Below are positions 1 to 5,120 of a stretch of 5,120 nt of DNA, in pieces. The first letter of the stretch is position 1. Each line of letters begins with the position of its first letter. The notes beneath the pieces are model-generated. The model had not been told where the DNA came from, made no database searches, and was given only the letters and a program-made list of their open reading frames with translations. The stretch is from NCBI GenBank assembly GCA_002469545.1, contig DKMK01000055.1, positions 1 to 5,120 of the forward strand, written 5' to 3'. Source of the DNA: Rhodobacterales bacterium UBA7416 (lineage in GTDB: Bacteria > Pseudomonadota > Alphaproteobacteria > Rhodobacterales > Rhodobacteraceae). Both the position numbers and the translations under genes were made by a program.

Positions 1-60
1 GCCTAATACGGCAACAGTAAGCAGCGTTACTAAAAATTTGTTTATCTTTAAAAATGTCAT
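1..60 (-). CDS. N-terminal fragment of an exported protein (signal-peptide start; runs off the left edge)
   Basis: The minus strand from position 60 encodes MTFLKINKFLVTLLTVAVLG and continues beyond the window. A short stretch with two lysines is followed by a hydrophobic run (FLVTLLTVAVLG), which is the layout of a Sec signal peptide or a single N-terminal membrane anchor. The start is well fixed: an in-frame TAA lies eight codons upstream (82-84), no other start codon lies between, and a G-rich Shine-Dalgarno-like run (65-69) sits 4 nt before the ATG. It is divergent from the MepK-like peptidase gene at 381. In E. coli the mepK gene (ycbK) sits next to the L,D-transpeptidase gene ldtD (ycbB), so an L,D-transpeptidase is a reasonable guess. 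No catalytic domain is visible here, so that identity is inference only. Confidence 0.6.
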   Translation of the reverse strand, partial: MTFLKINKFLVTLLTVAVLG

Positions 61-139
61 TTTGCCCCCAAGACAAGCAGCTTAATTTGCGCCATCTTAG
101 CGCGAAACGTTTCCCATGTAGACCCTACAAATAATCACG

Positions 140-168
140 ATATTGCTAGGGCCAAGGGGGAACGTCAA
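140..168 (-). promoter_or_regulatory. Candidate sigma-70-type promoter for the leftward exported-protein gene
   Basis: On the minus strand TTGACG (163-168) matches the first five bases of the -35 consensus. Exactly 17 nt later comes CAATAT (140-145), a three-of-six -10 match. Transcription would begin near position 133 and give a leader of about 70 nt before the ATG at 60. The -35 match is good and the -10 match is weak, so this is a candidate only. Confidence 0.35.
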
Positions 169-225
169 AAAAATACATAAAATTTCAGAACAAAGAAAGA
201 ACAAATGAATTAAATTGCCAAGAAA

Positions 226-233
226 ATGGTTAA
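226..233 (-). promoter_or_regulatory. Possible CtrA half-site (TTAACCAT)
   Basis: The minus strand reads TTAACCAT, the half-site described for the alphaproteobacterial cell-cycle regulator CtrA in Caulobacter. It lies in the divergent intergenic region, inside the sequence ATGGTTAAC. A second TTAA occurs at 210-213, but the spacing is 16 nt and not the 7 nt of the full TTAA-N7-TTAA site. An 8-mer in A+T-rich DNA can arise by chance, so support is modest. Confidence 0.25.
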
Positions 234-265
234 CTACCCCAAAAGTAAGCAGTTTTCTGCCTGAT

Positions 266-271
266 TCTAAT
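266..271 (+). promoter_or_regulatory. Weak candidate -10 element for the MepK-like gene
   Basis: TCTAAT matches the TATAAT consensus at five of six positions and lies 110 nt before the ATG at 381. No -35 hexamer is visible at 16-18 nt upstream. If this element is used, it would probably depend on an activator; the half-site at 226-233 would then sit near -45 to -52. Confidence 0.18.
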
Positions 272-380
272 TTTTTACTTGGTCAGCGAATCACTTTGTG
301 CAATACCTACAACTGCACAGGAATTGCAAGTTTCTGGCATAAGGCTCGTCAAAAGAGTCAAACATTTGGGACAGGTTGTC

Positions 381-947
381 ATGAATAACGAAACGAATCT
401 AAACCGTCGTGCACTTTTGGGTGCCTTTGCGGGAATCGCAACAGTAACAGCAGCACCGGCATACGCTGGCGTTTTTGGCTACCTTAAAGGTGCTGGCAAA
501 GTTCGCAGCATCCATATGCGTTCTTCACGCTCTGGTGAAACAGTCGACACAATTTATTGGATCGATGGTCAATACATCAAACCTGCGCTGAAAGAAATCA
601 ATTGGTTCATGCGTGATTGGCGTGAAAACAAAGCGATCAAAATGGATCGCCGCACAATCGACGTTATCGCGGCAACACACGCCCGTTTGGATACCTCTGA
701 GCCTGTTTACATGTTATCTGGTTACCGTTCATCACGCACAAACGCGATGCTACGTTCCAAATCACGCCGCGTTGCAAAAGACAGCTATCACGTCAAGGGT
801 ATGGCGACAGATATTCGCGTAAAATCCCGTTCCGTCAGCCAGATCGCGAAAGCGGCGATGGCAGGGCGTACAGGTGGTGTTGGTAAATATTATCGTTCAA
901 ACTTTGTTCACGTGGATTCAGGGCCGATCCGTACTTGGGTCAGCTAA
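381..947 (+). CDS. MepK/YcbK-like murein endopeptidase (DUF882, peptidase M15A), Tat-exported
   Basis: The 188-residue product resembles E. coli MepK (YcbK), a zinc peptidase that cuts peptidoglycan cross-links, including the 3-3 links made by L,D-transpeptidases. Residues 1-29 form a Tat-type signal peptide: the NRRALLG motif with R9-R10, a hydrophobic stretch, and a likely cut after AYA (27-29). The mature domain carries SGYRS (113-117), the zinc-ligand pattern SYHxKGxAxD (H137 and D144), GGVGKYY (165-171) and NFVHVDSGP (H177, D179). Length fits the family's single-domain members. The ATG at 381 was chosen over an in-frame TTG at 279 because the Tat motif then falls at the N-terminus and an AGG lies 7 nt upstream (GGGACAGG is the local G-rich run). 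It acts in the periplasm on the cell wall. The divergent neighbour also encodes an exported protein, and transcription ends at the hairpin downstream. Family assignment is firm; exact bond specificity is inferred. Confidence 0.9.
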   Translation: MNNETNLNRRALLGAFAGIATVTAAPAYAGVFGYLKGAGKVRSIHMRSSRSGETVDTIYWIDGQYIKPALKEINWFMRDWRENKAIKMDRRTIDVIAATHARLDTSEPVYMLSGYRSSRTNAMLRSKSRRVAKDSYHVKGMATDIRVKSRSVSQIAKAAMAGRTGGVGKYYRSNFVHVDSGPIRTWVS

Positions 948-987
948 TCTCGTAGCTTAAAAAAGCTTACTTAAAATCAATATTCCG

Positions 988-1014
988 AAAATGGCCGCTT
1001 TCGCGGCCTTTTTT
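988..1014. terminator. Bidirectional intrinsic terminator between the convergent mepK-like and proA genes
   Basis: A perfect 6-bp G+C stem (GGCCGC at 993-998, GCGGCC at 1003-1008) closes a 4-nt loop. On the plus strand six T's follow (1009-1014), a textbook terminator for the peptidase gene. On the minus strand the loop is GAAA, a GNRA tetraloop, and four T's follow after one A. It therefore probably also ends the proA transcript, though less strongly. Confidence 0.88.
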
Positions 1015-1021
1015 ATGTCGG

Positions 1022-2275
1022 TTAGGCACGCGTGGTTCCGTCACCTGTCACCAAATACTTAAAGCTGGTCAATTGTTCCGCCCCTACTGGCCCACGTGCA
1101 TGCATTTTGCCGGTCGCAATGCCAATTTCAGCACCCATGCCAAATTCGCCGCCATCGGCAAACTGTGTCGACGCATTACGCATCAAAATTGCACTGTCGA
1201 CTTTTTGGAAAAATGCAGCGGCTGTCGCATCATTTTCCGTCATGATGCAATCTGTGTGATTTGACGAATATTGACGCAAGTGCGTAATCGCATCACCCAA
1301 ACCATCCACAATTTTGGCCGCAATAATCATATCCAAATACTCGTGACCAAAATCATCTGCCGTGGCTGGAATAACACCGTCAATTGCCTGTAACGTCGTA
1401 TCGCCACGTACTTCTACGCCTGCGTTCAATAAATCTTGGATAAATGGTGCGCCGTGGGTCTGATAAAAAGCGCGGTCAATCAGCAAACATTCTGCCGATC
1501 CACAAATCCCTGTACGTCGTGTTTTTGCATTTAATACAACCGCACGTGTTTTTTCGACATCAGCGTCTGCATCCACATAAATATGACAAATGCCTTCGAG
1601 GTGGGCAAATACTGGCACGCGGGCGTCGGCCTGAACACGACCAACCAAGCCTTTACCACCGCGTGGTACAATCACATCAATGTAATCCACCATCGTCAAC
1701 ATTTCACCAACGGCCGCACGATCACGTGTCGGAACCAATTGCACGGCATGCGCAGGCAGGCCAACTGACGTCAGCCCGTGCACCAAACAGGCATGAATGG
1801 CACCTGACGAATGAAAACTTTCTGAACCACCGCGTAAAATCACGGCATTACCCGCTTTTAGGCACAACGCGCCTGCATCAGCAGTTACATTGGGACGGCT
1901 TTCATAAATCACGCCAATAACACCCAATGGCGTGCGCACGCGTTGAATATTCAAACCAGTTGGGCGATCCCAATCAGCCAAAACGGCTCCAATAGGATCA
2001 TCTTGCGCCGCGACCGCGCGCAAGCCATCAACGATGCCCTGAATACGGTCTTGGTCCAACATTAAACGATCCAGCATCGCAGGCGACAAACCTTTTTCGC
2101 GCCCATATTCCATATCCAGCGCGTTCGCCGCGATAATGTCTGCACGGTTTTTCCAAACCGCATCAGCGGCGTTTTCCAACGCCTTTTGTTTCACATCACC
2201 GCTGGCAAACGCCAATTCCGCACTTGCCGCCTTGGCCTGTTGGCCAATTTTCTTCATTTCTGCCTGAATATCCAT
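1022..2275 (-). CDS. proA: Glutamate-5-semialdehyde dehydrogenase (gamma-glutamyl phosphate reductase)
   Basis: The 417-residue enzyme reduces L-glutamyl 5-phosphate with NADPH to glutamate 5-semialdehyde, the second step of proline synthesis, in the cytoplasm. Its length equals that of typical bacterial ProA (E. coli 417). Family signatures are visible: PLGVIGVIYESRPNVT (116-131), the AGNAVILRGG cofactor-binding segment (141-150), VPRGGKGLV (203-211), the active-site segment KTRRTGICG with catalytic Cys258, HEYLDMIIAAK (311-321), and the C-terminal FADGGEFGMGAEIGI (372-386) with HARGP following. The gene starts 6 nt after proB ends. Its Shine-Dalgarno GAGG (2280-2283) overlaps the proB TGA stop, so ribosomes finishing proB can restart here. 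It is the last gene of the minus-strand block. No frameshift or missing catalytic residue is seen. Confidence 0.97.
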   Translation of the reverse strand: MDIQAEMKKIGQQAKAASAELAFASGDVKQKALENAADAVWKNRADIIAANALDMEYGREKGLSPAMLDRLMLDQDRIQGIVDGLRAVAAQDDPIGAVLADWDRPTGLNIQRVRTPLGVIGVIYESRPNVTADAGALCLKAGNAVILRGGSESFHSSGAIHACLVHGLTSVGLPAHAVQLVPTRDRAAVGEMLTMVDYIDVIVPRGGKGLVGRVQADARVPVFAHLEGICHIYVDADADVEKTRAVVLNAKTRRTGICGSAECLLIDRAFYQTHGAPFIQDLLNAGVEVRGDTTLQAIDGVIPATADDFGHEYLDMIIAAKIVDGLGDAITHLRQYSSNHTDCIMTENDATAAAFFQKVDSAILMRNASTQFADGGEFGMGAEIGIATGKMHARGPVGAEQLTSFKYLVTGDGTTRA

Positions 2276-2279
2276 AATG

Positions 2280-2284
2280 CCTCA
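2280..2284 (-). promoter_or_regulatory. proA ribosome binding site overlapping the proB stop codon
   Basis: The minus strand reads TGAGG. TGA is the proB stop (2282-2284) and GAGG (2280-2283) is the proA Shine-Dalgarno, 4 nt before the ATG at 2275. The arrangement fixes the proA start and points to translational coupling of the two enzymes. Confidence 0.7.
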
Positions 2285-3388
2285 CAAAACCATATCATCG
2301 CGGTGTATCAACGCGCCGCGTCCCGCATAACCTAAAATATCTGCAATCTCTGTCGTTTTTTTACCTGCAATCAGCGCCGCTTCAACTGCGTCATATCCCG
2401 CCAAACCTTTGGCCAATTCCCGTCCGGTTTCATCTTGAATACACAACACGTCACCACGATCAAATATGCCGTCAACGCCGCGCACACCGACAGACAACAG
2501 AGATTTTCCTGCACGCAGTGCTGTAATCGCACCAGAATCCACAGTGATAAACCCCTTTGGCTTCATCCCTGAAATCCATATCTTGCGCGCTGCATTGGGT
2601 GTATTTGCAGATTTGAACCAACTGGCCTTCACGCCGGAACCCAATACTTTCAAAGGTCGATCGACATTACCTTCCATGATCACCATGGCACAGCCAGCCG
2701 ACATCGCTGTTTTCGCGGCCATCACCTTGGTTTTCATACCGCCTTTGGATGCGGCACTGCCGGCATCGCCCGCGCCATCTTCCATATCAGGTGTGATTTT
2801 TTCAATCAGAGGAATGTGTTTTGCATTCTTATCAACCCGCGGATTTCCGGTATATAAGCCATCAACATCCGACAGCAGGATCAACAAGTCACCTTCAACC
2901 ATCGCTGCCACTTGTGCGGCCAATCGGTCATTATCGCCAAACCGGATTTCATCAGTGGCGACCGTGTCATTTTCATTCACAATTGGAACGACATCCAATC
3001 CCAATAACGCCGCCATCGTACGGCGCGAATTCAGGTAACGACGGCGATCTGCGCTGTCTTCTAATGTCAGTAAAATCTGGGCCGTTTTAATCCCAAGCGG
3101 CCCTAAAGCCGCCTCATATGCCTGTGCTAAACGGATTTGACCAACGGCTGCTGCCGCTTGGCTCTCTTCTAATGACAGCACACCATCAGGCAGGTTTAAA
3201 ACACGCCGTCCCAATGCAATTGATCCAGATGACACGATCAAAACGTCGCGCCCCAGCGTTTTTTGATCAGCTACGTCCGCCGCCAATCCACGCAACCAAT
3301 CCGTACGCAATTCACCCGTTTCGGCGTCCACCAACAAAGCAGACCCTATCTTTATTATGATCCGTTTATAAGGACCTAAGGCCGCCAT
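2282..3388 (-). CDS. proB: Glutamate 5-kinase with C-terminal PUA domain
   Basis: The 368-residue enzyme phosphorylates L-glutamate with ATP to glutamyl 5-phosphate, the committed step of proline synthesis; E. coli ProB has 367 residues. The amino-acid-kinase domain fills about residues 5-260. It shows KIGSALLVD (13-21), VSSGSIALG (52-60), NEND (138-141) followed by FGDNDRLAAQVA (150-161), SDVDGLYTGNP (173-183), and the nucleotide-site segment KGGMKTKVMAAK (215-226). A PUA domain follows at about 276-355, as in E. coli; the family is feedback-inhibited by proline, so that control is likely here. The ATG lies inside the end of obgE with a 13-nt overlap. A good Shine-Dalgarno, AAGGAG (3396-3401), sits 7 nt upstream within the obgE coding sequence. 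No separate leader or promoter is evident, so expression should follow obgE. Confidence 0.97.
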   Translation of the reverse strand: MAALGPYKRIIIKIGSALLVDAETGELRTDWLRGLAADVADQKTLGRDVLIVSSGSIALGRRVLNLPDGVLSLEESQAAAAVGQIRLAQAYEAALGPLGIKTAQILLTLEDSADRRRYLNSRRTMAALLGLDVVPIVNENDTVATDEIRFGDNDRLAAQVAAMVEGDLLILLSDVDGLYTGNPRVDKNAKHIPLIEKITPDMEDGAGDAGSAASKGGMKTKVMAAKTAMSAGCAMVIMEGNVDRPLKVLGSGVKASWFKSANTPNAARKIWISGMKPKGFITVDSGAITALRAGKSLLSVGVRGVDGIFDRGDVLCIQDETGRELAKGLAGYDAVEAALIAGKKTTEIADILGYAGRGALIHRDDMVL

Positions 3389-4428
3389 CCGGTCTCTCCT
3401 TCGTCGGCGTCACCCAACGCAAGTGCCAGCTCATCCGCATCACGCTTTTCAACCTGCGCCGCAACGCCGCGTAAAACTTCGGTCAAACCTGTGCGCGCTA
3501 CACCAGAAATTTGTAAAATAGGACCGCCAACAGCCAGCTCTAATTCATGTGCCTTTACAGCCAATTCAGTTTCGTCAATCGCATCGATTTTGTTCAAAGC
3601 TGTTACACGTGGACGATTGGCCAAATCACCCCCGTATTTTTCAAGTTCATTGATGATAGTCTCGTAATCTTCGACAACTGTATCAGATGTGCCGTCGACC
3701 AAATGCAACAAAACAGCACAGCGTTCAACGTGACCCAAAAAGCGAACGCCAAGTCCAACCCCTTCGGATGCACCTGCGATCAGTCCAGGGATATCCGCAA
3801 TCACAAATTCCTTATTATCAACGCCGACAACACCCAAGTTCGGATGCAAAGTCGTAAACGGATAGTCCGCAATTTTTGGGCGCGCATTGGACGTCGCCGC
3901 CAAGAAAGTTGATTTACCCGCATTTGGCAAACCCAACAGGCCCGCATCAGCAATCAGTTTCAGGCGCAACCAAATCGTACGCTCAACCAAAGGCTGACCC
4001 GGGTTCGCGCGGCGCGGTGCTTGGTTCGTGGATGATTTGAAATGTAAGTTACCAAACCCACCGTTACCACCCTGTGACAAAACATAAGTTTGACCCGGAC
4101 GGGTCATATCGATGATTACAGTTTCTTGGTCTTCTTCTAAAATTTCTGTGCCAACGGGAACTTTCAGAATGATATCATCACCATCCGGACCGGAACGTTG
4201 CTTACCCATGCCTGAACGACCGTTTTGTGCAAAAAAGTGTTGCTGATAACGAAAATCAATCAACGTATTTAGGTTATCAATCGCCACGACAACAACATCG
4301 CCACCACGACCGCCATTGCCGCCATCTGGCCCACCATATTCGGTATGCGCTTCGCGACGAAAAGATACACAACCATTCCCGCCAGCGCCGGATTTCAGGT
4401 ATACTTTTGCAAGGTCTAGGAATTTCAT
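3376..4428 (-). CDS. obgE: Obg-family GTPase (ObgE/CgtA)
   Basis: The 350-residue GTPase binds the large ribosomal subunit and is linked to 50S assembly, stress signalling and cell-cycle control in the family. The glycine-rich Obg fold spans about residues 2-158, with the repeats GAGGNG (14-19), GGPDGGNGGRGGDV (32-45) and GGNGGFGN (120-127). The GTPase domain follows: G1 GLPNAGKS (166-173), switch I with YPFTTLHPN (189-197), G3 DIPG (212-215), G4 NKID (279-282) and a G5-like ISGV (307-310). The tail is short and acidic (about 328-350, ending GWRP), so the protein is some 40 residues shorter than E. coli ObgE; short tails are common in the family. Its start overlaps the acetyltransferase stop as ATGA (4425-4428) and no strong Shine-Dalgarno is present, so translation probably depends on coupling. 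The last codons overlap the proB start. Confidence 0.97.
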   Translation of the reverse strand: MKFLDLAKVYLKSGAGGNGCVSFRREAHTEYGGPDGGNGGRGGDVVVVAIDNLNTLIDFRYQQHFFAQNGRSGMGKQRSGPDGDDIILKVPVGTEILEEDQETVIIDMTRPGQTYVLSQGGNGGFGNLHFKSSTNQAPRRANPGQPLVERTIWLRLKLIADAGLLGLPNAGKSTFLAATSNARPKIADYPFTTLHPNLGVVGVDNKEFVIADIPGLIAGASEGVGLGVRFLGHVERCAVLLHLVDGTSDTVVEDYETIINELEKYGGDLANRPRVTALNKIDAIDETELAVKAHELELAVGGPILQISGVARTGLTEVLRGVAAQVEKRDADELALALGDADEGETGWRP

Positions 4429-4955
4429 GACAGGCTTTCAAACTTGGTTCTGGTTAAGCGATATAGAAAGAGTTGCGCAGGCTCAAGGCGTGCCGCACTC
4501 AAACCCAGCTCTTCGCCATACTTTTCAAAGCCCATTTTGTCCAATACATGCAACGACGCATGATTATCAACAAAACAAGACGCGGAAATGGCATCTATTG
4601 GATATGTGGTAAAAGTATAATCAAGGATTGCGACCATCGCTTCACTCGCAATGCCCTGTCCCCAATGGGGTTTTCCAACAAAATACCCAAGGAACGCCTG
4701 ATCATCGGTATCAACACCCGTACCGATGCTGCCAACAAGGGAACCATCACGTAAACAGATCGCCAGAAATGCTCCCATCACATGCGGCGTACACCTGTCA
4801 TTGATCCACGCTTTAACCTCTGCTTCTGACCATGGTGATTTTAAACGCGCGGTCATCGGGGCCACATCATCGTTCCCCGCGATGCGTTGTAGATCTCGCC
4901 AGTCATCGACTGTGATCTGGCGCAATATCAACCGCTCTGTTTCAATCATAATCAT
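4425..4955 (-). CDS. GNAT-family N-acetyltransferase (RimJ/RimL-like)
   Basis: The 176-residue product has the form of a RimJ/RimL-type acetyl-CoA-dependent N-acetyltransferase. It begins with IETERLILRQIT (4-15), typical of this group. The acetyl-CoA pyrophosphate-binding segment is KPHWGQGIASEA (95-106), and a later motif with DNHASLHVLDKMGFEKYGE (130-148) carries the N-x-x-S pattern. Its substrate cannot be read from sequence; a protein N-terminus, including a ribosomal protein, or a small amine are all possible. The ATG at 4955 was chosen because GGAA lies 7 nt upstream. An ATG two codons later (4949) is a possible alternative. An upstream TTG at 4985 is rejected because it lies in the loop of a terminator hairpin. 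The stop overlaps the obgE ATG by 4 nt, placing the gene at the head of an obgE-proBA unit. Confidence 0.9.
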   Translation of the reverse strand: MIMIETERLILRQITVDDWRDLQRIAGNDDVAPMTARLKSPWSEAEVKAWINDRCTPHVMGAFLAICLRDGSLVGSIGTGVDTDDQAFLGYFVGKPHWGQGIASEAMVAILDYTFTTYPIDAISASCFVDNHASLHVLDKMGFEKYGEELGLSAARLEPAQLFLYRLTRTKFESLS

Positions 4956-4969
4956 TTCAATGTTCCAAT

Positions 4970-4996
4970 AAAAAAGGGCCGGCAATGCCGACCCTT
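4970..4996 (-). terminator. Intrinsic terminator after rpmA, minus-strand specific
   Basis: The minus transcript would form a stem of AAGGG-U-CGGC pairing with GCCG-G-CCCTT around a 3-nt loop (4984-4986), followed by a run of six T's (4970-4975). One pair (4979 with 4991) is a G-U wobble on the minus strand and a C-A mismatch on the plus strand, which shows the intended direction. It begins 24 nt past the rpmA stop and ends 14 nt before the acetyltransferase ATG. Confidence 0.88.
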
Positions 4997-5020
4997 AAAA
5001 ACTTAATTTCACACGTCGGT

Positions 5021-5120
5021 TTATTCAGCTGCCTCGGCTGCTGGCAAAACGGATACAAATGTGCGGCCCTTAAAGCCTTTGTGGAACTTTACGTTGCCAC
5101 CAGTCAGTGCGAACAATGTG
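5021..5120 (-). CDS. rpmA: 50S ribosomal protein L27, C-terminal fragment (5' end beyond the right edge)
   Basis: The minus strand encodes the last 32 residues of L27: TLFALTGGNVKFHKG, then FKGRTFVSVLP and the tail AAEAAE before a TAA stop (5021-5023). L27 is a component of the large ribosomal subunit near the peptidyl-transferase centre. The HTLFAL-x-x-G-x-VKF pattern and the Ala/Glu-rich end are typical of alphaproteobacterial L27; E. coli L27 has the equivalent DHTLFAKADGKVKF. The rest of the gene, and probably rplU before it, lies outside the window. A strong terminator follows 24 nt downstream, so most transcripts of the ribosomal-protein genes should end there. Confidence 0.93.
   Translation of the reverse strand, partial: TLFALTGGNVKFHKGFKGRTFVSVLPAAEAAE

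Larger units (their letters stand above)
61..380. other. Divergent intergenic region between the two exported-protein genes
   Basis: These 320 bases are A+T rich and hold no convincing gene. An in-frame extension of the rightward gene back to a TTG at 279 is open, but it lacks coding character and sits before a clear Tat signal peptide. Signals seen are a leftward promoter candidate (140-168), a CtrA-type half-site (226-233), a weak rightward -10 candidate (266-271), and Shine-Dalgarno sequences next to each start codon. No riboswitch-like fold or repeat array was recognised by eye. Confidence 0.6.

Noticed and set aside
324..344. TTGCAA followed by CATAAG as a promoter for the MepK-like gene
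   Set aside because: The spacing is only 9 nt, too short for a sigma-70 promoter, and no better -10 is found at 16-18 nt.
279..380. In-frame extension of the MepK-like protein to a TTG at 279
   Set aside because: It would add 34 residues before a clear Tat motif, which must be near the N-terminus, and the ATG at 381 has its own upstream AGG.
954..967. Short inverted repeat AGCTT-AAAA-AAGCT after the peptidase stop
   Set aside because: It is a 5-bp A+T-rich stem with no T-run after it. The stronger hairpin at 988-1014 explains termination.
1444..1920. Plus-strand open frame of 158 codons opposite proA
   Set aside because: It is fully antisense to a well-supported proA, its translation is His/Arg/Gln-rich with no recognisable motif, and no good Shine-Dalgarno was noticed.
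2466..3038. Plus-strand open frame of 190 codons opposite proB
   Set aside because: It mirrors the proB codon pattern, is Pro/Ser/Ile-rich with no recognisable domain, and proB itself is unmistakable. It is treated as a shadow frame.
3547..3912. Plus-strand open frame of 121 codons opposite obgE
   Set aside because: It is antisense to the conserved GTPase domain of Obg and has no family resemblance or independent start signals.
4956..4985. In-frame extension of the acetyltransferase to a TTG at 4985
   Set aside because: The extra ten codons are made of the terminator's hairpin arm and T-run, and the family normally begins with the ETERLILR segment a few residues from the start.
5021..5075. 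TTGCCA followed by an ATAAAC-like element at the end of rpmA as an obgE-operon promoter
   Set aside because: The -35 has a fair match, but the element at 16-17 nt does not resemble TATAAT. In addition, the terminator hairpin would lie between this promoter and the genes.

Overview
The window looks like chromosomal DNA from an alphaproteobacterium, most likely a Rhodobacterales/Roseobacter-type marine bacterium. The gene order on the minus strand (rpmA, a GNAT acetyltransferase, obgE, proB, proA), the alphaproteobacterial style of the L27, Obg and ProA sequences, and a base composition near one half G+C by eye all point that way. The species cannot be named from this sequence.

Layout from left to right. 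Positions 1-60 are the first 20 codons of a minus-strand gene encoding an exported protein; only its signal-peptide-like start is present. Positions 61-380 are an A+T-rich divergent intergenic region with a plausible sigma-70-type promoter for the leftward gene, a CtrA-type half-site (TTAACCAT) and weaker signals for the rightward gene. Positions 381-947 encode a Tat-exported M15A/DUF882 peptidase closely resembling E. coli MepK (YcbK), a murein endopeptidase. A bidirectional terminator at 988-1014 separates it from the convergent minus-strand block.

That block reads from right to left: rpmA (ribosomal protein L27, 3' end only), a strong terminator hairpin oriented for the minus strand, a RimJ/RimL-like acetyltransferase, obgE (ribosome-associated GTPase), proB (glutamate 5-kinase) and proA (glutamate-5-semialdehyde dehydrogenase). 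The last four genes are packed tightly: a 4-nt overlap, a 13-nt overlap, then a 6-nt gap in which the proA Shine-Dalgarno overlaps the proB stop. This implies one transcript with coupled translation. ProB and ProA catalyse the first two steps of proline synthesis from glutamate; proC, the last step, is not here. The terminator between rpmA and the acetyltransferase suggests that ribosomal-protein expression is set apart from, but possibly feeds by read-through into, the obgE-proBA genes.

I found no mobile element, CRISPR array, tRNA, rRNA or toxin-antitoxin module, and no convincing undescribed system. The most interesting points are the terminator placed 14 nt before the acetyltransferase start, the dual-coding end of obgE, and the divergent exported-protein/MepK-like pair with its possible CtrA site.
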